Shown in pieces: positions 9,348 to 18,324 of a DNA stretch of 64,000 nucleotides. How positions within the stretch are numbered: position 1 is the stretch's first letter; each line of letters starts with the position of its first letter. The translations under genes were made by a program, and so were the position numbers. Below the pieces are notes generated by a model that worked only from the letters and a program-made list of their open reading frames with translations, searched no databases and was not told the DNA's origin. The DNA is from Alkalibacter rhizosphaerae (GTDB lineage: Bacteria; Bacillota; Clostridia; Eubacteriales; Alkalibacteraceae): positions 1,426,001-1,490,000 of the forward strand of contig NZ_CP071444.1 of assembly GCF_017352215.1 (NCBI RefSeq), written 5' to 3'.

Positions 9348-10679
9348 TCGGGCCAGGCTCAGGATCACTTTCACGATCTCTTCCGAAATGGCCAGGGCGT
9401 AGACAAAATGAACGGGCAGCTTCAATACGAAAGCCCCCAGCAGGATCATGGGCACCCCGACGCACCACATGGTGAACCCTTCGATGAGAAGGGCCCGGGC
9501 GGCATCTCCGCCTCCGCGAAGGATCCCCACCACCAGCATGATCCCCATGACCCGGATGAAGAAGATGATGGAGGTCATGTAGAGGATGGCCTGGGCACTG
9601 GTTCGGACCGTTTGGGAGACCTCAAAGAAATTCAGGATCAAAGGAGAGGTCAGTGCCAGGATCGCTCCCATGACCAAACTGACCTCCACGGCAGAGATCA
9701 TGAATTTTCGGGTAAAGGCATGGACCCGGTCTTCCTCGCCTGCGCCGATGGCGTTTCCGATAAGGACCGCCGCCGCACTGGACAGGCCGAAGGCCACCAC
9801 CATGAACAGATTGTTGACAGTGTTGACGATTTGGATGGCAGCCACCGCCTGAGTGCCCAATCGGCCGTAGACGGCGATGTAGACCAGGCTGGCCAGCCCC
9901 CAGAAGATGTCGTTCATGATGACGGGAAGTATGGTCTGGTAGGCCCGTTTTGCATAGGCAAGATCAAAGTGGAACAGTTCCTTGAAGGAAGCCCGCAAGG
10001 GACCGTCTTTGGCATAGACCACCAGCAGAAGGATCACCATTTCCAAAACTCGGGAAATGAGGGTGGCCCAAGCGGCACCCACCACACCCAGTGCGGGAGC
10101 GCCGAACTTTCCGAAAATCAGGGTATAGTTTAAAAAGACGTTGCAAAACAAAGCCACGATGTTGACCATCAGTGGTTTTTTTGCTTGTCCGATGGATCGG
10201 AGGGAAAAGCTGTATAGAAAAGTGATCCCCGTAAACAGGTAGCCGATCATGATGACAACCAGGTAGGAAGATCCGCTGCGAAGGACCGTGGCATCGTTGC
10301 TGAATAGGGAGATGACCCAGGTAGGGTTCGCATATCCCACCACCAGGAACAAGGCGGTAACGATGGCAATGGAGACGACCCCCAATCCCAACACCTTCCG
10401 AATGCTTTCGATGTCTTTTTTTCCCCAGTATTGGGCGATGAAGACGCTGACTCCGCCGCAAAGGCCCACCAGAAACATCATGAAAAAGAAAAAGTACTGG
10501 TTGGCGATGCCCACGGCGGCGATCTCCACCTCACCCAGTCTTCCCACCATGACCGTATCCACCATGTTGATAAAGGAGGAAATGAAGCTTTGGAGCATGA
10601 CGGGCAGAGCAATGGCCAGCATGGCTTTGTAAAATTGTTTGTCTTTTATGTCGAGTAGGAGTGCTTGAAATTTGGTCAT
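9312..10679 (-). CDS. MATE family multidrug efflux transporter
   Basis: A 455-residue, 12-helix membrane protein in the MATE/NorM-like DinF superfamily, which exports cationic drugs using Na+ or H+ gradients. Two MatE repeats are visible: the first begins FYKAMLAIALPVMLQSFISSFINMVDTVMVGRLGEVEIAAVGIANQ (only part needed to recognise it), the second begins YAKRAYQTILPVIMNDIFWG. The helix pattern and length agree with the family. It is a monocistron; its 3' end overlaps the convergent methyltransferase gene. Confidence 0.93.
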   Translation of the reverse strand: MTKFQALLLDIKDKQFYKAMLAIALPVMLQSFISSFINMVDTVMVGRLGEVEIAAVGIANQYFFFFMMFLVGLCGGVSVFIAQYWGKKDIESIRKVLGLGVVSIAIVTALFLVVGYANPTWVISLFSNDATVLRSGSSYLVVIMIGYLFTGITFLYSFSLRSIGQAKKPLMVNIVALFCNVFLNYTLIFGKFGAPALGVVGAAWATLISRVLEMVILLLVVYAKDGPLRASFKELFHFDLAYAKRAYQTILPVIMNDIFWGLASLVYIAVYGRLGTQAVAAIQIVNTVNNLFMVVAFGLSSAAAVLIGNAIGAGEEDRVHAFTRKFMISAVEVSLVMGAILALTSPLILNFFEVSQTVRTSAQAILYMTSIIFFIRVMGIMLVVGILRGGGDAARALLIEGFTMWCVGVPMILLGAFVLKLPVHFVYALAISEEIVKVILSLARLRSGKWIKNLT

Positions 10680-11067
10680 TGGAACCTCCGAGGCGATGCA
10701 ATTTTTTTCATGGGCTAAATATCCCTACCTATTGTAACAAAGAAGGGGGAATTAATCCATGAGATTATGCCTTCACGAGAGGGGATGGAAAAGTTTGAAA
10801 CAATCCGGGATTCTTCAATAAATTATACATGTTAAAATATTTGAATATTCTGCTAATAATAGGTGCAATTCTCTTCATAATTTGATAAAATTCAAGTAGG
10901 ACTTTAGTCATGAACAGAACTGGGTTCTGTTGGCAGCTGCCTACTGCCTGGGTGGGGATCCCATCTCCATGGATAAAGGACAAGATCAATATCTCTCTTA
11001 TAACGAGCAAGGGGCCTCCGAATCGTCGGAGGCCTTTTGCTGTGGAAAAATAAATTCCTGCAGGATA
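10680..11067. other. Intergenic region with an orphan terminator and structured sequence
   Basis: No convincing gene lies between the MATE start and the marR promoter. The stretch 10913-11038 is rich in hairpin-forming pairs (CAGAAC/GTTCTG at about 10915-10929, GGCAGCTGCC, GGGGATCCC) and ends with the strong terminator at 11009-11038. This suggests a short untranslated RNA or a leader transcript on the plus strand. A 47-codon frame from ATG 10910 (weak AGTAGGA before it) runs through the terminator to 11053, ending GPPNRRRPFAVEK. Either a small RNA or a leader peptide is possible; I cannot decide. Confidence 0.4.
11009..11038 (+). terminator. Intrinsic terminator upstream of marR
   Basis: A 13-base-pair hairpin (arms about 11009-11021 and 11026-11038, including GGCCTCCGA and TCGGAGGCC, loop ATCG) ends in TTTT. 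No recognised plus-strand gene precedes it, so it marks an unannotated transcript. Confidence 0.7.
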
Positions 11068-11100
11068 TTGACAACATTAAAAATAAAACATATAATGTTG
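11068..11100 (+). promoter_or_regulatory. marR promoter with overlapping inverted-repeat operator
   Basis: TTGACA (11068-11073), a 17-base spacer and TATAAT (11091-11096) form a consensus sigma-A promoter. The inverted repeat CAACATTA (11072-11079) and TAATGTTG (11093-11100) covers both elements, as expected for an autoregulating MarR repressor site. The GTG start of marR follows 35 bases after the -10. Confidence 0.8.
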
Positions 11101-11130
11101 CATATCAAACAAAATATAAGGAGGGTGACC

Positions 11131-11583
11131 GTGGAGAAAAAAAGCATCGGGAAAGAGCTGCGATCCCTGAACAATGTGATCAAACGCTACGTCGAAAATC
11201 TCAACAACTACCAAAGCGCCAAGAACGTCACCGGGACCAACAGCTGGATCATTGCCTTCCTGGCAGACAATCAGCACCGGGAGATCTATCAAAAGGATTT
11301 GGAAAAACAGTTCTCCGTGACCCGTTCCACCGCATCGAAAGTCATCAAGCGGATGGAAGAGAAAGGGATGCTTTGCCGGGTCAGCGTGCCGGAAGACGCC
11401 CGCTTGAAGAAACTGGTATTGACCCAGACGGCATTGGACATGCACAACGCAATCATAGAAGATCTGCAAAAGATGGAGAGCAACCTGACGGACGGTTTTG
11501 ATCCCGACGAGTTGAAGACCCTTCACAGTTATATCGTTCGCATGAAAAAAAATCTGGAGCACGCTTTCCAGGAAGAAGCATGA
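11131..11583 (+). CDS. MarR-family transcriptional regulator
   Basis: A 150-residue winged-helix regulator. The GTG start at 11131 is chosen because AAGGAGGGTGACC directly precedes it; longer frames upstream run through the promoter. The DNA-binding core is HREIYQKDLEKQFSVTRSTASKVIKRMEEKGMLCRVSVPEDARLKKLVLT, with the D-R-wing pattern of MarR proteins, flanked by dimerisation helices. It is the first gene of an operon with two ABC exporter genes (37 bases upstream of the first), so it most likely represses their transcription and is relieved by a drug-like ligand. The operator overlaps the promoter at 11068-11100. Confidence 0.92.
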   Translation: MEKKSIGKELRSLNNVIKRYVENLNNYQSAKNVTGTNSWIIAFLADNQHREIYQKDLEKQFSVTRSTASKVIKRMEEKGMLCRVSVPEDARLKKLVLTQTALDMHNAIIEDLQKMESNLTDGFDPDELKTLHSYIVRMKKNLEHAFQEEA

Positions 11584-11620
11584 AGCTTTATTTACCGATC
11601 GACAAAGGGGGTATACGCAA

Positions 11621-13372
11621 ATGATAAAAAAATTGGCGGCAAGCATCCGACAGTATAAAAAAGATTCCGTCATGACACCGGTATTGGTCATGTTCGAGGT
11701 GCTCATGGAAGTCATGATCCCGTTCATCATGGCCTACCTCATCGACTACGGCATCGACGCCGGGGACATGCCCATGGTATTGAAACTGGGGCTTCTCCTC
11801 ATCGTCATGGCACTGGTTTCCCTGTTTTTCGGCGTTTGGGCCGGAAAAACCTCGGCAACGGCGGCGGCGGGATTTGCCCGAAACCTGCGCAAGGACATGT
11901 TCTACAATGTACAGGGTTTCAGTTTCGCCAACATCGACAAGTTTTCCACATCCTCCATCATCACCAGATTGACCACGGATGTGACCAACGTACAGAATTC
12001 CTTTCAGATGATCCTGCGGATGGCGGCCAGAAGTCCCATCATGCTGGTCTTTTCCCTGGCTGCCGCATTTCGCATCAACGGCAGACTGTCCCTGATCTTT
12101 CTGGCGGCCATGCCCGTACTGGGGATCGGACTCTGGTTCATCATGCGGGGGGCCCATCCCATCTTCAAGCGGGTCTTCAAGATCTACGACAAGCTCAACA
12201 ACGTAGTCCAGGAAAATCTCCACGGCGTCCGGGTGGTAAAATCCTACATCCGGGAAGAACATGAAAAGGAAAAGTTTTTTAATACGTCAAAAATGATCTA
12301 CGACGATTTTTCCAAGGCGGAAAAATTACTGGCCTTCAACATGCCCCTTGTCCAATTTTGCATGTACGGTTCCATGCTCCTCCTTTCCTGGTTTGGTGCC
12401 CGGGCCGTGGTGGCCAGCGGCAACAATCCCCTGGTGGGACTGAGCACAGGACAGCTTATGAGCCTGTTCACCTACACCATGCAGATCCTCATGAGTTTGA
12501 TGATGCTTTCCATGGTCTTTGTCATGATCACCATTTCCAGGGCATCCGCCGAACGGATCGTGGAAGTGCTGGACGAAGACAGCGATCTGAAAAATCCAGC
12601 AGATCCCTTGGAAACCGTCACCGACGGATCCATCGATTTTCAGAATGTTGACTTCACCTATACGAAAGACGCAGACAAGCTGGTGCTGAAAAACATCGAC
12701 CTCCACATCCCGTCGGGAGCCACCGTGGGGATCCTGGGAGGGACCGGTTCTTCCAAGACCAGCCTCATCTCCCTGATCCCCAGACTCTACGATGTCAATT
12801 CCGGCTCTGTAAAAGTGGGAGGGGAAGACGTTCGATCCTACGACATCAAGTCCCTTCGGGACCAAGTGGCCGTGGTACTGCAGAAAAACCAGCTCTTCAG
12901 CGGAACCATCAAGGACAACATCCGGTGGGGAAACGAAAATGCCACCGACGAAGAGATCGAAGAAGTCTGCAAACTGGCCCAGGCCGACGAGTTCATCCAG
13001 GGCTTTGAAAATGGATACGACACCTACATCGAACAAGGCGGCAGCAACGTTTCAGGAGGCCAGAAACAACGGCTTTGCATTGCCAGGGCCTTGTTGAAAA
13101 GACCGAAGATCCTGATCCTGGACGACTCCACCAGTGCGGTGGACACCAAGACGGATTCCCAGATCCGAAGGGCCATGCGTCATTCCCTGCCGGATACCAC
13201 CAAACTGATCATCGCCCAAAGAGTCGCTTCCGTAGAAGATGCGGACATGATTATCGTTATGGACGATGGAACGATCCAAGCCGTAGGGACCCACCAGGAG
13301 CTGCTGGAAGGCAACGAGATCTATAAAGAAGTGTACGAGTCTCAGGTGAAAGGAGGCAGCCTCCATGAGTGA
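11621..13372 (+). CDS. ABC exporter subunit (degenerate-site half of a heterodimer)
   Basis: A 583-residue fused membrane/ATPase half-transporter. Six membrane helices occupy residues 1-300. The nucleotide-binding domain has Walker A GGTGSSKTS (Ser-Ser in place of the usual Gly/Ala-Gly pattern), signature NVSGGQKQR and Walker B LILDDSTSAVD, where the catalytic Glu is replaced by Asp. This is the pattern of the non-canonical partner in asymmetric exporters such as TM287/288 and LmrCD. Its stop overlaps the start of the next ABC gene by 8 bases. Together they should export drugs or lipophilic compounds under MarR control. Confidence 0.92.
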   Translation: MIKKLAASIRQYKKDSVMTPVLVMFEVLMEVMIPFIMAYLIDYGIDAGDMPMVLKLGLLLIVMALVSLFFGVWAGKTSATAAAGFARNLRKDMFYNVQGFSFANIDKFSTSSIITRLTTDVTNVQNSFQMILRMAARSPIMLVFSLAAAFRINGRLSLIFLAAMPVLGIGLWFIMRGAHPIFKRVFKIYDKLNNVVQENLHGVRVVKSYIREEHEKEKFFNTSKMIYDDFSKAEKLLAFNMPLVQFCMYGSMLLLSWFGARAVVASGNNPLVGLSTGQLMSLFTYTMQILMSLMMLSMVFVMITISRASAERIVEVLDEDSDLKNPADPLETVTDGSIDFQNVDFTYTKDADKLVLKNIDLHIPSGATVGILGGTGSSKTSLISLIPRLYDVNSGSVKVGGEDVRSYDIKSLRDQVAVVLQKNQLFSGTIKDNIRWGNENATDEEIEEVCKLAQADEFIQGFENGYDTYIEQGGSNVSGGQKQRLCIARALLKRPKILILDDSTSAVDTKTDSQIRRAMRHSLPDTTKLIIAQRVASVEDADMIIVMDDGTIQAVGTHQELLEGNEIYKEVYESQVKGGSLHE

Positions 13373-15338
13373 GCAACGAAAAGAACAAAAACCCATGGCT
13401 CCCCCACCAGGGCGTGGACCTGGTAGAGGTCCGGGAGGCGGACCCAGATTCGGGAAACTGCAAAAACCGGACATGAAGGTCGTCAAAAGGCTGTTGACCT
13501 ACTTTAAAGCCTACAAGTTTTCCCTGTTGCTGGTGGCGCTTTGCATCATCGTCAGTGCGGTCACCTCTGCAGCGGCATCCCTGTTTTTGCGGACCCTCAT
13601 CGACGATTACATCACACCACTGCTGTTGGAAGCCGTACCGAATTTTGCCGGGTTGCTGCGGGCCATCATGATGATGGGGACCTTGTACATGATCGGTGTA
13701 GCAGCCACCTTGTTCTACAATCGGATCATGGTGGGCGTGGCCCAGGGGATCCTCAAAACCATTCGGGACGAAATGTTTTCCCACATGCAGACCTTGCCCA
13801 TCAAGTATTTTGACACCCATTCCCATGGAGACCTGATGAGCCACTACACCAACGATACGGACACCCTTCGTCAAATGGTGGCCATGAGCTTGCCCCAGGC
13901 CTTTTCTTCCCTGGTGACCATCGTCTCCGTACTGGCGGCCATGCTCTCCCTGAGTATCTGGCTCACCCTGTTTGTGCTGTTCTTTGTCTTTGTCATCCTT
14001 CGGATCATTGGCAAGATCGCCGGGAAAAGCGGATCCTACTTCATGAAGCAGCAACGATCCCTGGGGGACGTCAACGGTTTTATCGAAGAGATCATCAACG
14101 GACTTCGTGTGGTGAAGGTATTCAATCATGAACGAAAAGCAGAAGAAGAATTCGACGTGAAAAACGACGAACTGTGTGAAAATGCCACCTCGGCCAACAA
14201 ATACGCCAACATCCTCATGCCCATCATGAGCAACATGGGATATCTGATGTACGTGGCCGTTGCCGTATTCGGGGGACTGCTGGCCATCATGGGATGGACC
14301 AACATCAGCCTGACGGGCATCGATGTCATCACCCTGGGGACCATCGCTTCTTTCCTGCAGCTGTCTCGAAGCTTCATCCACCCTGTGGCCCAGGTCAGCC
14401 AGCAGCTCAACGCCATCGTTATGGCCATGGCCGGCGCAGACCGGATCTTCAAGTTGATGGACCAGGAAAGCGAAGTGGACAAGGGGCAGGTCACCCTGGT
14501 TTATATGAAGGAAGTAAACGGACAGATGGTGGAAACCAACCAGCGAACGGACCATTGGGCCTGGAAAAGACCGCTTCCCCAAGGCGGGTTCGAGTACGTG
14601 GAACTCAAAGGGGAAGTCCGGTTCTACGATGTGGACTTTGCCTATGAGAAAGACAACCTGGTCCTCCACAACATCACCCTGTACGCAGAGCCGGGCCAAA
14701 AGGTGGCCTTTGTTGGTGCCACCGGCGCCGGAAAAACCACCATCACCAATCTGATCAACCGGTTCTACGACATTGCCGACGGCAAGATCCGATACGACGG
14801 CATCAACATCAACAAGATCAAAAAGGCGGACCTGCGCCGCTCCCTGGGGATCGTCCTTCAAGACGTGAACCTGTTTAGCGGCACCGTCATGGAAAACATC
14901 CGCTACGGCCGGCTGGACGCCACCGATGAGGAATGCATCGAAGCGGCCAGAATGGCCAACGCCGACAGTTTCATTCGCATGCTGCCCCACGGCTACGAGA
15001 CGGAGTTGTCGGGAGACGGCAGCGGCCTATCCCAGGGACAACGCCAGTTGATCTCCATCGCCAGGGCGGCAGTGGCGGATCCGCCCGTCATGATCTTGGA
15101 CGAAGCCACCAGCTCCATCGACACCCGGACGGAAGCCATCGTCCAAGAGGGGATGGATTCCCTGATGCACGGTCGGACGGTCTTTGTTATCGCCCACCGG
15201 CTATCCACGGTACAAAACGCCGATGTGATCATGGTCCTGGAAAACGGACGGATCATCGAACGGGGCAACCACGACAAGCTGGTGGCCGAAGGCGGAAAGT
15301 ATTATCAGCTCTATACCGGAGCGTTTGAACTGGAATAG
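13365..15338 (+). CDS. ABC exporter subunit (canonical-site half of a heterodimer)
   Basis: A 657-residue half-transporter with a Pro/Gly-rich N-terminal extension of about 40 residues (PPPGRGPGRGPGGGPRFG), a six-helix membrane domain and an ATPase domain. Walker A is GATGAGKTT, the signature is GLSQGQRQ (Gln in place of Gly, common in this subfamily), Walker B is MILDEATSSID with the catalytic Glu, and the switch His is in VIAHRLST. An insertion of about 45 residues between the membrane and ATPase domains (around 365-410) is also typical of the larger partner. It pairs with the preceding subunit. Confidence 0.92.
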   Translation: MSEQRKEQKPMAPPPGRGPGRGPGGGPRFGKLQKPDMKVVKRLLTYFKAYKFSLLLVALCIIVSAVTSAAASLFLRTLIDDYITPLLLEAVPNFAGLLRAIMMMGTLYMIGVAATLFYNRIMVGVAQGILKTIRDEMFSHMQTLPIKYFDTHSHGDLMSHYTNDTDTLRQMVAMSLPQAFSSLVTIVSVLAAMLSLSIWLTLFVLFFVFVILRIIGKIAGKSGSYFMKQQRSLGDVNGFIEEIINGLRVVKVFNHERKAEEEFDVKNDELCENATSANKYANILMPIMSNMGYLMYVAVAVFGGLLAIMGWTNISLTGIDVITLGTIASFLQLSRSFIHPVAQVSQQLNAIVMAMAGADRIFKLMDQESEVDKGQVTLVYMKEVNGQMVETNQRTDHWAWKRPLPQGGFEYVELKGEVRFYDVDFAYEKDNLVLHNITLYAEPGQKVAFVGATGAGKTTITNLINRFYDIADGKIRYDGININKIKKADLRRSLGIVLQDVNLFSGTVMENIRYGRLDATDEECIEAARMANADSFIRMLPHGYETELSGDGSGLSQGQRQLISIARAAVADPPVMILDEATSSIDTRTEAIVQEGMDSLMHGRTVFVIAHRLSTVQNADVIMVLENGRIIERGNHDKLVAEGGKYYQLYTGAFELE

Positions 15339-15346
15339 GACTTGAA

Positions 15347-15387
15347 AAGGAAAAGACTGGGAATTCTCAGTCTTTTCCTTGTTTTTT
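15347..15387 (+). terminator. Terminator of the marR-ABC operon
   Basis: Arms AAGGAAAAGACTG (15347-15359) and CAGTCTTTTCCTT (15368-15380) followed by GTTTTTT, 9 bases after the ABC stop codon. Confidence 0.9.
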
Positions 15388-15471
15388 GTCCACCCTGTGA
15401 GATAATATAATTGTGTTGATGCAAAAATAGGGAATGAAAAAATAGAACAGAAATCATGGGAGGCGGCAACT

Positions 15472-18093
15472 TTGGCAGTTTACAACGAAAAAAAGGAAGA
15501 AATCCTGGAGCGACTGAAGACCGATGAAGTACAGGGTCTGACGGAAGAACAGGTTGCAAAGAAAACGGAACTTTTTGGCAAGAATCAATTAAGGGAAAAA
15601 AAGAAGGTCACCATATGGGAGCGCTTTTTCAACCAGTTCAAGGACGTGATGATCCTGATCCTGTTGGCGGCGGCAGCCATATCCTTCGGGGTGGCTGTGG
15701 CGGAAGGGCATTCCAGCGCCTTTTTTGAACCGCTGCTGATCCTCCTTATCGTATTTTTGAACGCCCTTATGGGGGTCATTCAGGAAAGCAAGGCGGAACA
15801 GGCTTTGGAGGCATTGATGGAAATGTCCGCCGTTCAGGCCCGGGTCATTCGCAGCGGCCAGGAACAGGTGGTGGATTCCGTCCATCTGGTACCGGGAGAC
15901 ATGGTCAAGATCGAAGCGGGAGATTTTGTGCCGGCAGACGGCCGTCTCCTCCAGTCCTCCAGCCTGAAAGTGGATGAATCGGCGTTGACGGGGGAATCCG
16001 TACCCGTGGAAAAGGACCATCGGGCGGAATTTGATGAGGAGATCCCCGTGGGGGATCGGGAAAACATGGTTTTTTCCGGTTGCGGCGTTACCTACGGAAC
16101 TGGCCTTATGGTGGTCACCACTACGGGAATGGACACTCAGATGGGAAGCATTGCCGGGTTGCTGGAAAGCGAAGAACAGGGAAATACGCCTTTGCAGGAT
16201 AAATTGGCCCAACTGGGAAAATACCTGGGCATCGTGGCCATTGCCGCCTGTGCCGTGGTCTTTGTCATTGGCGCTATTAGCGGGCTGCCACTTATGGCCC
16301 TGTTCATGACCGCCGTGTCCCTGGCGGTTTCCGCCATTCCGGAAGGTCTGCCGGCCATCGTCACCATCGTTCTATCCATCGGTGTCCAGCGAATGGTAAA
16401 AAGAAACGCCATCATCCGCCGTCTGCCCGCCGTGGAGACTTTGGGCAGCGCATCCATCATCTGTTCCGACAAGACAGGGACCCTGACCCAAAACAAGATG
16501 ACCTTGATGAAAGCCTATGTGGATGGTATGGAAGATCTGGAGAACATATCCGACCACAACAGCGACGATACCCGAAAACTGTTGACCTATGCCACCTTGT
16601 GCAGCGAAGGTTCCGTTTCCGTTGAGGACGGGGAAGAAAAACAGATGGGAGATCCCACGGAGACCGCCATTGTTCTGGCTGCCCGCCACAACGGCATCGT
16701 CAAGGAAAAGCTCCTGGAGAAATACCCCCGACTGGCCACTTTGCCTTTCGATTCAGACCGAAAGATGATGAGCTCCATCCACGACATGGACGGAGAGATC
16801 ATTGTGATCGTCAAGGGGGCCATGGACGAACTGTCCAAGCGATCCATTGAAGGGGATCTGGAGAAGGCAGCCCTGGAAAATGAAAACATGAGCCGCAACG
16901 CCCTGCGGGTGTTGGGTGTGGCATACAAGAGGATCGACAAGGTACCGGAGACCCTGGAAAGCGAGGATTTGGAAAAAGATCTTATCTTCATGGGATTGGT
17001 TGGGATGATCGATCCGCCCCGACCGGAAGCAAAGGAAGCGGTTAAGATCTGTCGAAGCGCCGGCATCAAGCCGGTGATGATCACGGGAGACCACGTCATC
17101 ACCGCATCCGCCATCGCCAAGCAGCTGGATATCCTCCAGGATGGAGACGACGCCATCACAGGCTTGGAACTGGACCGGATGAGCGAAGAAGAATTCGACC
17201 AGCGGCTCCAAAAGATCTCCGTGTATGCCCGGGTCTCTCCGGAAAACAAGATCCGCATCGTTCGGGCCTGGCAGCGCTACAACCAGGTGGTGGCCATGAC
17301 GGGAGACGGGGTCAATGATGCACCGGCCCTGAAAGCCGCCGACATTGGCTGCGCCATGGGGATCACCGGTACGGAAGTGGCCAAAGGGGCCGCCGACATG
17401 ATCCTTACCGACGACAACTTCGCAACCATCGTAGAAGCGGTCCGGGAAGGCCGGGGAATCTATGAAAACATCAAAAAGGTGGTGGGCTTTCTTTTGGGTA
17501 CCAACATTGGGGAGCTGCTTACCGTGTTCTTGGCCATGCTGATCTGGCAGAGGACACCCTTGTTGTCCATGCAGCTGCTTTGGATCAACCTGGTCACCGA
17601 CAGCTTTCCAGCCATTGCTTTAGGGATGGAAAACATCGAACCGGGGATCATGGACAAAAAGCCCAAGTCCAAGGAGGAAGGGATCTTCGCCAACGGATAC
17701 GGCCTGCAGATCCTTTTGCAGGGCACCATGTTTGCCATCCTTACCTTGAGTGCTTTTTATCTGGGATACGAGCAGACTGATGAGCTGGCCGGGGGACAGA
17801 CCATGGCCTTCATCGTCTTGGCCATGTCCCAGGTGGTCCAATCCTTCAATATGCGCAGCGCCCGTTCCTTGTTCAAGATCGGACCTTTTACCAACAGCAA
17901 GTTGAACCTGGCCACCTTTACTTCCACGGCGTTGATGGCCTTGGTGGTCTTCACTCCCGTGTCCGTTGCATTTGGCCTGATCACCCTGTCAACGAACCTG
18001 TACCTGATTGCACTTGGTCTGGCATTGGTACCCCTGGTGGTCATGGAGATCGCTAAAGCATCCGGATGGGTCAAACATCATGGCGGCGTGTAA
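15472..18093 (+). CDS. Calcium-transporting P-type ATPase (P2A)
   Basis: An 873-residue P-type ATPase of the SERCA/PMR1 class that pumps Ca2+ out of the cytoplasm. Start is TTG with GGGAGGCGG 8 bases upstream. The cation N-terminal domain, the actuator motif LTGES, the phosphorylation motif SDKTGTLT (Asp about 333), and TGDGVNDAPAL are all intact. The M4 motif AIPEGLPA and M6 motif NLVTDSFPAIALGME carry the ion ligands expected for Ca2+. Length and ten-helix pattern fit the family. It is a monocistron ending at a bidirectional terminator. Mn2+ transport cannot be excluded. Confidence 0.93.
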   Translation: MAVYNEKKEEILERLKTDEVQGLTEEQVAKKTELFGKNQLREKKKVTIWERFFNQFKDVMILILLAAAAISFGVAVAEGHSSAFFEPLLILLIVFLNALMGVIQESKAEQALEALMEMSAVQARVIRSGQEQVVDSVHLVPGDMVKIEAGDFVPADGRLLQSSSLKVDESALTGESVPVEKDHRAEFDEEIPVGDRENMVFSGCGVTYGTGLMVVTTTGMDTQMGSIAGLLESEEQGNTPLQDKLAQLGKYLGIVAIAACAVVFVIGAISGLPLMALFMTAVSLAVSAIPEGLPAIVTIVLSIGVQRMVKRNAIIRRLPAVETLGSASIICSDKTGTLTQNKMTLMKAYVDGMEDLENISDHNSDDTRKLLTYATLCSEGSVSVEDGEEKQMGDPTETAIVLAARHNGIVKEKLLEKYPRLATLPFDSDRKMMSSIHDMDGEIIVIVKGAMDELSKRSIEGDLEKAALENENMSRNALRVLGVAYKRIDKVPETLESEDLEKDLIFMGLVGMIDPPRPEAKEAVKICRSAGIKPVMITGDHVITASAIAKQLDILQDGDDAITGLELDRMSEEEFDQRLQKISVYARVSPENKIRIVRAWQRYNQVVAMTGDGVNDAPALKAADIGCAMGITGTEVAKGAADMILTDDNFATIVEAVREGRGIYENIKKVVGFLLGTNIGELLTVFLAMLIWQRTPLLSMQLLWINLVTDSFPAIALGMENIEPGIMDKKPKSKEEGIFANGYGLQILLQGTMFAILTLSAFYLGYEQTDELAGGQTMAFIVLAMSQVVQSFNMRSARSLFKIGPFTNSKLNLATFTSTALMALVVFTPVSVAFGLITLSTNLYLIALGLALVPLVVMEIAKASGWVKHHGGV

Positions 18094-18113
18094 GAGAGAA
18101 AATAATGAATAAA

Positions 18114-18141
18114 AAAAGCTCCCGTTTCGGCGGGAGCTTTT
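18114..18141. terminator. Bidirectional terminator
   Basis: AAAAGCTCCCG (18114-18124) and CGGGAGCTTTT (18131-18141) form a perfect 11-base-pair stem with A/T flanks on both sides. It ends the Ca2+-ATPase gene and the convergent URO-D/microprotein operon. Confidence 0.9.
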
Positions 18142-18151
18142 CGTATGCTTG

Positions 18152-18304
18152 TCAGCTGATCAAAAACATGGTGAAGGCGAAGAACATTTCTTCCGTCCCT
18201 TGAAGGTCACCAGCCGCAAAGGGAACGGCCTCCGGGATCAGGTTGTACTTTTCTATGGCTTCTTCCATGGACGTGTAGTATTCAGACTTCATTTCATTGC
18301 TCAT
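18152..18304 (-). CDS. URO-D-associated microprotein (50 aa)
   Basis: A 50-residue protein with a strong start (AGGAGGTTCAAGTTC before the ATG at 18304), 20 bases after the URO-D stop and directly before a terminator, so it is a real last gene of the operon. It has an acidic helix (SMEEAIEKYNLIPEAV) and a hydrophobic end (EMFFAFTMFLIS). Two other URO-D genes in this window (47445 and 51708) are followed by small proteins with the same layout: EEA-x3-Y, P-E-A, then a hydrophobic end. No known family recognised; a subunit or chaperone of the URO-D protein is the simplest guess. Confidence 0.7.
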   Translation of the reverse strand: MSNEMKSEYYTSMEEAIEKYNLIPEAVPFAAGDLQGTEEMFFAFTMFLIS

Positions 18305-18324
18305 GAACTTGAACCTCCTTTTTA

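Noticed and set aside
10910-11131. Antibiotic-type attenuator controlling the marR-ABC operon
   Set aside because: A consensus promoter with an overlapping operator lies after the terminator, so the operon need not be read through it. The region is kept only as a possible independent small transcript.
13257-14990. Minus-strand frame (577 codons) opposite the second ABC exporter gene
   Set aside because: His/Gly/Asp-rich mirror of a conserved ABC gene; no start signal or domain.
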